DNA from: Microbacterium galbinum
GTDB taxonomy: Bacteria; Actinomycetota; Actinomycetes; Actinomycetales; Microbacteriaceae
Direction of reading: 5' to 3'
DNA: 64,000 bases
Assembly: GCF_023091225.1 (NCBI RefSeq)
Contig: NZ_JAHWXM010000001.1
Span: 1,736,001 to 1,800,000, forward strand
The translations under genes and the position numbers were made by a program. Below are positions 8,181 to 15,144 of the stretch, one piece after another. The first letter of the stretch is position 1; each line of letters opens with the position of its first letter. The notes beneath the pieces were generated by a model. It had not been told where the DNA came from. It ran no database searches and saw only the letters and a list, made by a program, of their open reading frames with translations.

Positions 8181-8803
8181 ACGGGGCGGATACCGGTTCG
8201 TCGGCTGCCGGTTCGGGCGCGGATGCGGCGACGGAAGTGGATGCCGTGGCGACGCGGCCCGCGCGCGGACGGGTGCGCTTCCCGACTGCCCTGCTGCTGA
8301 CCTGCGCGGCGCTCGGCGTCGCCGGGGCGGTTCTGCTCGCGCCGATGAACTGGCTCTCGACCCTGCTCACCGGACCACTGCCCTTCCTCGGGATGGGCCT
8401 CGCCGGACTGTGGCTGCTGCCCTCGGTGATCGCGCTGCGTTTGCTCAAGCGTCCGCTCGTCGGCTTGCTCGTCGCGCTGATCGCGGGGCTCGTCATGGTG
8501 CCGTTCTCGGGGTACGGCTTCGGCAGCGTCGCCACGAACCTCTGGTGGGCGGCGTTCACCGAGCTGCCGTTCCTGTTCGTGCTGTGGCGCTACTGGGGCA
8601 CCTGGATGCACTACGTCGGAGCGGTCGCCGTCGCGATCGTCTACCCGATCTCGGCGTGGGCCTGGTTCGACCTGGGCAGCTTCGGCCTCGGGTACCAGGC
8701 GGCGTTCTTCGCCGTCACGATGGCCAGCTGCGTCGCGGCGACGGCCCTCGGCATCCTGATCGCGGATCGCCTACGCCGCGCCGGCGTCGGCGGACGCCGC
8801 TGA
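8177..8803 (+). CDS. ECF transporter S component, YkoE-like (second copy)
   Basis: Membrane protein of 208 residues; its hydrophobic core (from about residue 35) resembles the S component at 4026-4571 in length, helix pattern and C-terminal LRRAGVGGRR (compare LSRAGVARR). It has an extra ~30-residue Ala/Thr/Asp-rich N-terminus. ATG 8177 overlaps the stop of the siderophore-interacting protein (ATGA), so it belongs to the iron-boxed operon and is the likelier partner for that import function. Substrate unknown. Confidence 0.75.
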   Translation: MNGADTGSSAAGSGADAATEVDAVATRPARGRVRFPTALLLTCAALGVAGAVLLAPMNWLSTLLTGPLPFLGMGLAGLWLLPSVIALRLLKRPLVGLLVALIAGLVMVPFSGYGFGSVATNLWWAAFTELPFLFVLWRYWGTWMHYVGAVAVAIVYPISAWAWFDLGSFGLGYQAAFFAVTMASCVAATALGILIADRLRRAGVGGRR

Positions 8804-8829
8804 CGCGCGGCGTTAATGCCGGACGACGA

Positions 8830-9201
8830 TCACAGTGCGAGGTGCATGCGAAGGCACTCGTCGACCTCTCCCATCAGTTCGGCAGGCACCCATCCCACCG
8901 GCCGAACAATGCGCGAGGTCGCGATCGTGCGGACTTGTTCGATCTGTACCTTCGAATCGACGCTGAGCCCGGTGCCCGCCGCAGGCAACAGAACCTGAAA
9001 TGGGAGGACTCGCGCGACATTGGACGTGACCGGCGCGACCGTTACCGTCGCGCGCGTACTGCGTACAGCCGCGGTGTTGGCCGTGTTGTTGCTGACGACA
9101 ACGGCAGGACGGGTCTTCGCGACCTCGGCCCCGACAACCGGGTCGAAGGCGACCAGCACGATCTGGCCGCGCCGCAGCAGCGTGGTCGACGGCGCACTCA
9201 C
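8830..9201 (-). CDS. MazF/PemK-type toxin (endoribonuclease)
   Basis: Small protein of 123 residues with the MazF/PemK fold signature: RRGQIVLVAFDPVVG at the N-terminus, KTRPAVVVSNN, then VAPVTSN, and a QIEQVRTIATSRI block before the C-terminus. Family members cleave mRNA at short sequences and are held by a cognate antitoxin. I start it at GTG 9201, which overlaps the antitoxin stop as GTGA; a longer frame upstream would run antisense-free but into the antitoxin gene. Base composition is lower in GC than its neighbours, which fits a mobile two-gene cassette. Confidence 0.85.
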   Translation of the reverse strand: MSAPSTTLLRRGQIVLVAFDPVVGAEVAKTRPAVVVSNNTANTAAVRSTRATVTVAPVTSNVARVLPFQVLLPAAGTGLSVDSKVQIEQVRTIATSRIVRPVGWVPAELMGEVDECLRMHLAL

Positions 9202-9419
9202 GCTGAGGCGAGTCCGTCGCTGGCAGCCGTGTCCCATTCGTCGTCGTAGCCTTCAGCGAATGCTTCGGCGTAGGCATCTGCCAGACGGCTCTCGCGCAAG
9301 AGCGACACAGCATCCTGAACCGCCGCCGACCGGGTGGCGTATTTTCCCATCAAGACCTCCGCGTCGAGGAACGCTACGTCACTCGCACTGAGGCTGAGGC
9401 TGACCTTGCTGTTCGTCAT
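9198..9419 (-). CDS. Antitoxin of the MazF-like toxin (ribbon-helix-helix type)
   Basis: Seventy-three residues: an N-terminal beta-strand and helices (KVSLSLSASDVAFLDA, then YATRSAAVQDAVSLLRES) as in ribbon-helix-helix DNA-binding antitoxins, and an acidic C-terminal tail (AEAFAEGYDDEWD) that would occupy the toxin. It is first in the pair and overlaps the toxin by 4 nt. It probably represses its own promoter, in the 9420-9470 region where AT-rich sequence (TAGCAAGGATATTGCC) is seen. Confidence 0.8.
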   Translation of the reverse strand: MTNSKVSLSLSASDVAFLDAEVLMGKYATRSAAVQDAVSLLRESRLADAYAEAFAEGYDDEWDTAASDGLASA

Positions 9420-9484
9420 GCTTCAATGCTACTCGGGTAGCAAGGATATTGCCACCTCCTAGCATTCGCGCTTGAGACGTCGCG

Positions 9485-9578
9485 CGGGGCCCTTCGACAG
9501 GCTCAGGGACCCAGCTCGAGGGACCGGGGCGGCCCTTCGTCTCGTCGCTGCGCTCCTCGCTCAGGAACCGGCCGAGGG
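9485..9578. repeat. Dispersed repeat cluster between antitoxin and acyl-CoA dehydrogenase
   Basis: Holds one CCCTTCGACAGGCTCAGGGACC word (9491-9511) and one half of the larger palindrome family, CCCTTCGTCTCGTCGCTGCG followed by CTCCTCGCTCAGGAACCGG (9533-9571). Both families recur at 14701-15144, 44985-45229 and 56387-56480. Confidence 0.75.
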
Positions 9579-10742
9579 TCAGCGCTTGCCGGCGATCTGG
9601 CGGCCGACGATCTCGCGCATGATCTCGTTCGTGCCGCCGTAGATGCGGTGCACGCGGGCGTCGAGGAACGCGCGGGCGATCGGGTATTCGGTGATGTAGC
9701 CGTAGCCGCCGTGCAGCTGCACGCCCTGATCGAGCACCTCCCACTCGCGCTCGGTGGCCCAGAACTTGACCTTCGCGGCCTCCTCGGCCGACAGCTTGCC
9801 CTGAGAGTACGCGAGCAGCGCCCGATCGATGTACGCCCACAGCGCGTCGACCGTCGTGGCCATGTCGGCGATCGCGAAGCGGCTGTTCTGGAAGTCGATG
9901 ATCCGCTCGCCGAACGCTTCGCGGTCCTTCGTGTAGGCGACGGTCCAGTCGAGGGCGGCCTGCGCGGCCGCGGCACCCGCGACGCCGATCGACAGGCGCT
10001 CGAGCGGCAGGTTCATCATGAGCTGCACGAAGCCCTTGCCCTCGACTCCGCCGATGAGGTTCTCGTCGGGAACGAACACGTCGCTGAACGACAGCTCTGC
10101 CGTGTCGTGGCCCTGGAAGCCCATCTTGTGCAGCTTCTTGCCGTGGTCGAAGCCCTCCATGCCGTTCTCGATGAGCACGAGGCTGAAGGCATCCGGTCGG
10201 TTGCCCTCACCGGTCTTCACGAACGTGACGACCAGGTCGGCAGTCGCGCCCGACGAGATGAACGTCTTGGCACCGTTGACGATGTACCCGCCGTCGACCT
10301 TCTTGGCAGTGGTCTTGATGCCGCGCAGGTCGCTTCCCGCGCCGGGCTCGGTCATCGCGAGCGCGCCGACGACCTCGCCGGTCGCCATCCGCGGCAGCCA
10401 TTTCGACTTCTGCTCCTGGGTGCCCATGTGCACGAGGTACGGAACCGCCAGGTCGTCCTGGATGCCGAAGGCCCCGGCGAGCGAGCCCGCGCCGGCGGCG
10501 ATGACCTCTTCGTTCACGACCGCGCGGAAGCGGTAGTCCTGCAGCATCCCGGCCCCGCCGAACTCCTCGGGAACCGACAGGCCGATGATCCCGGCCTCGC
10601 CGGCCGCGCGCATGGTGTCGCGGTCGACCTCGCCCGCGGCATCCCACCGCTCGATGTCCGCACCCGTCACGTGGCGCTTGACGAAGTCCTTGACGAGGTC
10701 GCGGAAGGCCTCGTGATCCTCTTCATAGATGTCGCGTTCCAT
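9579..10742 (-). CDS. Acyl-CoA dehydrogenase (long-chain type layout)
   Basis: Flavoenzyme of 387 residues introducing the alpha,beta double bond in acyl-CoA. Family blocks: GALAMTEPGAGSDLRGI (FAD/substrate), INGAKTFISSG-like VNGAKTFISSGATADL, QLHGGYGYITEYPIARAFLD and IYGGTNEIMREIVGRQI. The MCAD-type catalytic Glu of the YEGT motif is Gly here (IYGGTNE). As in long-chain and isovaleryl enzymes the base is expected in the earlier helix, and NLPLERLS offers that Glu. Start ATG 10742 follows a GGAGGACGCGC Shine-Dalgarno. It stands alone; its substrate chain length is not decided by the context. Confidence 0.92.
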   Translation of the reverse strand: MERDIYEEDHEAFRDLVKDFVKRHVTGADIERWDAAGEVDRDTMRAAGEAGIIGLSVPEEFGGAGMLQDYRFRAVVNEEVIAAGAGSLAGAFGIQDDLAVPYLVHMGTQEQKSKWLPRMATGEVVGALAMTEPGAGSDLRGIKTTAKKVDGGYIVNGAKTFISSGATADLVVTFVKTGEGNRPDAFSLVLIENGMEGFDHGKKLHKMGFQGHDTAELSFSDVFVPDENLIGGVEGKGFVQLMMNLPLERLSIGVAGAAAAQAALDWTVAYTKDREAFGERIIDFQNSRFAIADMATTVDALWAYIDRALLAYSQGKLSAEEAAKVKFWATEREWEVLDQGVQLHGGYGYITEYPIARAFLDARVHRIYGGTNEIMREIVGRQIAGKR

Positions 10743-10883
10743 TGCGCGTCCTCCTGAACGTGTCGGCGTCTTTGCTCCCGCGATTCTAGGGCGATGACGG
10801 ATGCCGCGACAGGACGTTGTGGGAATGCATCCCGCGTTTCGTGGTACTGGGTACCGCGATTGTGGGATGCCTCCGAGCGTCGC

Positions 10884-11825
10884 TCAGGGCAGGTAGTCGG
10901 GCGCGGCAGGAAGCCCGAAGAACTCCTCGAGCGTGTGGAACCCGCCCGCCTGGTAGGCCGCGGCGAGGTCGCGCCCCACGTAGCGCAGGTGCCACGGCTC
11001 GGGAGCGTAGCCGGTGATGCCGGAGCCCCCGTCCTCGTAGCGCACGATGAACCCGTACTCCCAGGCGTGGGCGGCGACCCAGTCGCTCTGCGTGGTGCCG
11101 CCGAACCCGTCGAGCCCGCCGCACCCCAGACCGCACGCGACGACGTCGACCGCGAGGCCGGTCTGGTGCTCCGAGTGTCCGGGGCGCGCGGATCCGGCAT
11201 CCGCCCCGGCCTGCCCCTGGTCGCGCACGTGCGACTCGTAGGTCGTGACCTGCAGGCCGTACGAGCGGTAGCCGTTGTTCGCACCGAGGCGCCCGACCCC
11301 GGCCTCGATGGCCGCGTTAGCCATGTCGCCGACCGCGGTCGCGACGTCGGTGCGCACCTGCCCGGATGCCGTGGTCATCTGCAGCGGCACGTCGGCGAGG
11401 GCGCCGGGCGCGTAGTCGGCGGGGTCGAGCGGTCGCGCCTTGTTGACGACGACCCACACCCGCGCGGGGTCGGAGAGCGAGATGCACGGCGCGTTGCCCG
11501 CCACGACGGCGGCGCGGAACGCCTCGCCCCCACCGAAGCCGGCGATGGTGGCCGCGTCGTCTCCGGCGGCGAGCGACTCCTGCACGGATGCCTCGGCGCA
11601 CGGGTCGGCGGCCGGGGTGGAGCCGACGTCGACCGAGGGCACCTGCACGACCGCGACCGGCTCGGGCATCCGCGAGGCTTCGGGCGTCGAGGATGCCGGC
11701 GCCGAAGCGAGAGAGAGGAGGATGCCGATGGCGGTCACCGCGACGCCGATCGGCAGGGCGGGACCACGGATCGGGGAGCGCGGAGCCGCATGCTGAGCGT
11801 GCGGCGATTCGGGCATGATCTCCAT
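10884..11825 (-). CDS. D-alanyl-D-alanine carboxypeptidase, VanY family (M15B)
   Basis: Zinc peptidase of 313 residues trimming peptidoglycan stem peptides outside the membrane. The metal/catalytic motifs are readable: PGHSEHQTGLAVDV (first His and the Asp) and EPWHLRYVG (Glu and His). NNGYRSYGLQV precedes them as in VanY/DacB. A hydrophobic stretch at about residues 27-45 (GVAVTAIGILLSLASA) is a signal peptide or anchor. Alternative start ATG 11816 would remove three residues. An Ala-rich ~130-residue region lies between anchor and catalytic domain. Confidence 0.88.
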   Translation of the reverse strand: MEIMPESPHAQHAAPRSPIRGPALPIGVAVTAIGILLSLASAPASSTPEASRMPEPVAVVQVPSVDVGSTPAADPCAEASVQESLAAGDDAATIAGFGGGEAFRAAVVAGNAPCISLSDPARVWVVVNKARPLDPADYAPGALADVPLQMTTASGQVRTDVATAVGDMANAAIEAGVGRLGANNGYRSYGLQVTTYESHVRDQGQAGADAGSARPGHSEHQTGLAVDVVACGLGCGGLDGFGGTTQSDWVAAHAWEYGFIVRYEDGGSGITGYAPEPWHLRYVGRDLAAAYQAGGFHTLEEFFGLPAAPDYLP

Positions 11826-11876
11826 TCTGCCCCGATCGCCGCGCGGTCACCGATATGCATTCACAGGCAGGTGGAG

Positions 11877-11898
11877 ATTCATCATACGTATGAGTAAT
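11877..11898. promoter_or_regulatory. Operator-like dyad A, before the dehydrogenase operon
   Basis: TCATACGTATGA (11882-11893) is a perfect 12-bp palindrome with further ATT...AAT matches at the flanks. It lies 35 nt before the GTG at 11928. It resembles, in position and in CAT/ATG arms, dyads near 24302 and 25185, which suggests one GntR-type regulator. Confidence 0.55.
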
Positions 11899-11927
11899 CT
11901 GGAACTCTGCGAGAAGAGGAGCAATCA

Positions 11928-12950
11928 GTGCTGACTGTGAATTACGTAGGCGATCGCACGCTGGACGTGCGCACGGCCGATCAGACCGAACCGCGCGACG
12001 GAGAGGTGCGGATCCGCGTCGCCTACACCGGTCTCTGCGGCACCGACCTGCACATCCTGCACGGCGACATGGACGCCCGCGTCGAGCGCCCGCTCGTCTT
12101 CGGACACGAGATGAGCGGCACTATCGACGCCCTCGGCGCCGGGGTCACCGGTTGGAGCGTCGGCGACAAGGTCACCGTCATGCCCCTCGACTGGGACGGC
12201 ACCTGCCCCGCCTGCCTCGCCGGCAACGAGCACATCTGCCAGAACCTGAACTTCATCGGCATCGACTCCCCCGGCTCGCTGCAGGGGCTGTGGAACGTTC
12301 CGGCCGAGACCCTCCTCGCACTTCCCGCCGACATCCCCCTCGATGACGCCGCGCTCGTCGAACCGGTCGCCGTCGCGGTGCACGACGTGCGGCGCTCCGA
12401 CCTCACCGCCGGGCAGAAGGCCGTCGTGATCGGCGGCGGCCCGATCGGCACGCTCATCGCCACCGTCGCCCGGCACACCGGTGCCGAGGTCGTCGTGATC
12501 GAGATCGATGCGCAGCGCCGCGCCCAGGCCGAAGATCTCGGATTCACGACGCTCGACCCCTCGGCATCCGACCAGGTCGCCTGGGTCGAGGAGTGGACCG
12601 CGGGCACCGGGGCCGACGTCGTGTTCGAGGTCTCGGGCGCGGCCACCGCAGTGCGCGGCATGACGGCGCTCGCGAAGGTGCGCGGCACGATCGTCGTCGT
12701 CGCCATCCACCCCACCCCGCGCGAGGTCGACCTGCAGCGCGTGTTCTGGCGCGAGCTGCGCCTGCTCGGCGCACGGGTCTACCAGCGCGCCGACTTCGAG
12801 ACCGCGATCGAGCTCCTCGCCGACGGCGTGATCCCCACCGACCGGGTCATCACGCGCATCGTGCCGCTCGCCGAGACCGCCGACGCCTTCGCCGAGCTCG
12901 AAGCGGGGCGCGCGATGAAGATCCTCGTCGACGTGCAGGCCGGCGCATGA
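11928..12950 (+). CDS. Zinc-dependent medium-chain sugar/polyol dehydrogenase
   Basis: MDR-superfamily oxidoreductase of 340 residues, close in layout to threonine, sorbitol and idonate dehydrogenases. Catalytic zinc ligands: Cys in GLCGTDLH, the GHEMSG His-Glu block; structural-zinc cysteines are reduced (CPACLAGNEHICQN retained). The nucleotide fold is VVIGGGPIGTLIA with acidic residue in VVVIEID, favouring NAD. GTG start with GAGGAG upstream. First of three genes (SDR and aldo-keto reductase follow with ATGA and TGATG overlaps), under operator dyad A. It probably oxidises a sugar, polyol or sugar acid of the island's pathway; substrate not determinable. Confidence 0.85.
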   Translation: MLTVNYVGDRTLDVRTADQTEPRDGEVRIRVAYTGLCGTDLHILHGDMDARVERPLVFGHEMSGTIDALGAGVTGWSVGDKVTVMPLDWDGTCPACLAGNEHICQNLNFIGIDSPGSLQGLWNVPAETLLALPADIPLDDAALVEPVAVAVHDVRRSDLTAGQKAVVIGGGPIGTLIATVARHTGAEVVVIEIDAQRRAQAEDLGFTTLDPSASDQVAWVEEWTAGTGADVVFEVSGAATAVRGMTALAKVRGTIVVVAIHPTPREVDLQRVFWRELRLLGARVYQRADFETAIELLADGVIPTDRVITRIVPLAETADAFAELEAGRAMKILVDVQAGA

Positions 12951-13705
12951 GCGGGCTCTTCGACCTCACCGGTCAGCGCGCCGTCGTCACGGGCGCGAAC
13001 CGCGGCATCGGCTTCGGAATCGCCACGGCGCTCGCCGACGCGGGCGCCGACATCATCGCGGTCAGCACGAGCATCGAGCCCTCCGGCAGCGACATCGAGC
13101 AGGCCGTCACCGCACGCGGGCGCGGGTTCCGCGCGATCCGGTGCGATCTGTCGGATGCCGACGCCGTCTCCGAGCTCGGCGCGGAACTGCGCGCAGCCGA
13201 GGTCGACATCCTCGTCAACAACGCCGGCACCATTCTGCGCGCGCCGGCGGCGGAGCATCCGATGGAGTGGTTCGAGCGCGTGCTGCGCATCAACCTCACC
13301 AGCCAGTTCGCTCTCGCGCAGGCCGTGGGCGGATCGATGCTCGAGCGCGGACGCGGCAAGATCGTGTTCACCGCGTCGCTCCTCAGCTTCCAGGGCGGCA
13401 TCAACGTCCCCGGATACGCGGCGGCGAAGTCGGGTCTCACGGGCGTCGTCAAGGCGCTGTCGAACGAGTGGGCGGGTCGCGGCGTGAACGTCAACGCGAT
13501 CGCCCCCGGCTACATCGCCACCGACAACACGCAAGCCCTCCGCGACGACCCCGAGCGCTCGGAGTCGATCCTCGCCCGCATCCCGGCGGGGCGGTGGGGC
13601 GCGGCATCCGATCTCGGCGGAGCCGCCGTGTTCCTGTCGTCGGCGGCCTCGGACTACGTCGACGGAATCGTGCTGCCGGTCGACGGCGGATGGCTCGGGC
13701 GCTGA
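12947..13705 (+). CDS. Short-chain dehydrogenase/reductase (2-keto-3-deoxy sugar acid DH-like)
   Basis: Classical SDR of 252 residues: cofactor motif TGANRGIGFG, NNAG, catalytic Ser (FTASLLSFQGG), YAAAK Tyr/Lys pair, and the C-terminal DGIVLPVDGGWLGR typical of gluconate 5-dehydrogenase, KduD and 2-keto-3-deoxy-L-fuconate dehydrogenases. ATG 12947 overlaps the preceding stop. In this setting it could oxidise a 2-keto-3-deoxy-sugar acid or a uronate derivative. Function beyond the family is inference. Confidence 0.87.
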   Translation: MSGLFDLTGQRAVVTGANRGIGFGIATALADAGADIIAVSTSIEPSGSDIEQAVTARGRGFRAIRCDLSDADAVSELGAELRAAEVDILVNNAGTILRAPAAEHPMEWFERVLRINLTSQFALAQAVGGSMLERGRGKIVFTASLLSFQGGINVPGYAAAKSGLTGVVKALSNEWAGRGVNVNAIAPGYIATDNTQALRDDPERSESILARIPAGRWGAASDLGGAAVFLSSAASDYVDGIVLPVDGGWLGR

Positions 13706-14700
13706 TGCCCCCGGTCACGATGGAGAGCGCGCGCCTGCGCACCGGCACCCCGCTCACCCGCTTCGGACTCGGCGGCGCGCAGCTCGGCAACCTCGGCCGC
13801 GTCACCACCGACGAGCAGGCGAGGGGTGCGGTCGAGGAGGCATGGGCGCGCGGATCGCGCCTGTTCGACACGGCCCCGCACTACGGTCTCGGCTACTCCG
13901 AGCGGCGACTGGGCGAACTGCTCGCCGAGCATCCGCGCGACGAGTACGTGCTCTCGACCAAGGCGGGGCGCACGCTCGTGCCGCAGGTGTACTCGGCCGG
14001 TCAGCTCGACGACGGCGGCTTCGCGGTGCCCGCGGCGTACCGCCGCGAGTTCGACTTCTCGCGCGGCGCGATCCTGCGCGGAGTGGAGCAGAGCCTCGAC
14101 CGGCTCGGCGTCGACCGGCTCGACATCGTCTACCTGCACGACCCCGACCACCACTGGGAGCAGGCATCGACCGAGGGCATCGGGGCGCTCATCGAGCTGC
14201 GCGAGCAGGGCGTCGTCGCCTCGATCGGTGTGGGCATGAACCAGTCGGCCCTGCCGGCGCGGTTCGTGCGCGAGACCGACATCGACGTGGTCATGCTGGC
14301 CGGGCGGTTCACCCTGCTCGAACAGGGGCCGCTGGCCGACCTGCTGCCCGCGGCGCTCGCGGCGGGCGTGGGCATCGTGAACGTCGGTGTCTACAACTCC
14401 GGCCTGCTGGCCCGACCGCGGGTCGCCGCGGACGCGACCTACGACTACGTGCAGGCCCCGGCCGCGCTCATCGCCCGGGCGAACGCGATCGCCGAGGTGT
14501 GCGAGGAGTTCGGCACCGACCTGCCGACCGCCGCCATGCAGTTCAGCCTGCGGCATCCGGCCGTCACCTCGGTGGTTCTCGGATGCCGCGACGCGCGCCA
14601 GGTCGTCGAAGGGGTCGAGCGTATGGATGCCGTGGTCGACGAGGGCCTCTGGGACGCGCTGATCTCGCGCGGGCTGCTGCCCGAGGGCATCCTCGGCTGA
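13705..14700 (+). CDS. Aldo/keto reductase, D-threo-aldose 1-dehydrogenase type
   Basis: AKR-fold protein of 331 residues. Conserved features: GLGGAQLGN, FDTAPHYGLGYSERRLGELL (catalytic Asp and Tyr), the Lys in STKAGR, VYLHDPDHHWEQ (active-site His region), and a C-terminal QFSLRHPAVTSVVLGCRD cofactor block. This branch contains L-fucose/D-threo-aldose 1-dehydrogenases, which oxidise a free sugar to a lactone, the first step of non-phosphorylative sugar catabolism. Start ATG 13705 overlaps the SDR stop (TGATG); ATG 13720 is a shorter alternative. The matching lactone hydrolase candidate is the MBL-fold protein at 22146. Confidence 0.85.
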   Translation: MPPVTMESARLRTGTPLTRFGLGGAQLGNLGRVTTDEQARGAVEEAWARGSRLFDTAPHYGLGYSERRLGELLAEHPRDEYVLSTKAGRTLVPQVYSAGQLDDGGFAVPAAYRREFDFSRGAILRGVEQSLDRLGVDRLDIVYLHDPDHHWEQASTEGIGALIELREQGVVASIGVGMNQSALPARFVRETDIDVVMLAGRFTLLEQGPLADLLPAALAAGVGIVNVGVYNSGLLARPRVAADATYDYVQAPAALIARANAIAEVCEEFGTDLPTAAMQFSLRHPAVTSVVLGCRDARQVVEGVERMDAVVDEGLWDALISRGLLPEGILG

Positions 14701-15144
14701 GGGCCCTTCGTCTCGTCACTGCGCTCGCTCAGGGACCGGTTCCTGAGCGAGCGCAGCGAGACGAAGGGCCCTCGCCCTCACCCAACGGAGGAGAACACAC
14801 GCTCCGCAGGAGGCATCCGCCGTTTCGATCCTCCCGAACGCGAGAACTCCTCCTCAACGGATGCCGCGGGGCGGGGCCCTTCGACAAGCTCAGGGACCCA
14901 GTGGCAAACACCGGGACCCAGTTTCAGACGCTGGGTCGCTGAGCCTGTCGAAGCGTCCCCACGCGCGACTCGGGCGGAGAACTCCGCGTTGGGCGGAAGA
15001 ATCCGCGCGAAAACTCCGCCCAACGGCAAGAACTCCTCCTCAACGGATGCCGCGGGGCGGGGTCCTTCGTCTCGTCGCCGCGCTCCTCGCTCAGGAACCG
15101 GTTCCTGAGCGAGCGCAGCGAGACGAAGGGTCCCGACGAGAGGG
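14701..15144. repeat. Intergenic cluster of dispersed palindromic repeats (no gene seen)
   Basis: This 444-bp gap between convergent genes is built from repeat words. 14701-14769: near-perfect hairpin of GGCCCTTCGTCTCGTC...GACGAAGGGCC arms. 14785-14873 and 14968-15060: GGAGGAGAAC...GAACTCCTCC elements ending in AACGGATGCCGCGGGGCGG. 14878-14899 and 14931-14955: CCTTCGACAAGCTCAGGGACCC words in opposite orientation. 15062-15128: a second large hairpin of the CTTCGTCTCGTC family. The paired hairpins could also terminate transcription from both sides. Confidence 0.85.

Noticed and set aside
9579..10742. Acyl-CoA dehydrogenase inactive because YEGT is YGGT
   Set aside because: Long-chain and isovaleryl-type enzymes place the base in an earlier helix, and a Glu (PLERL) is present there.
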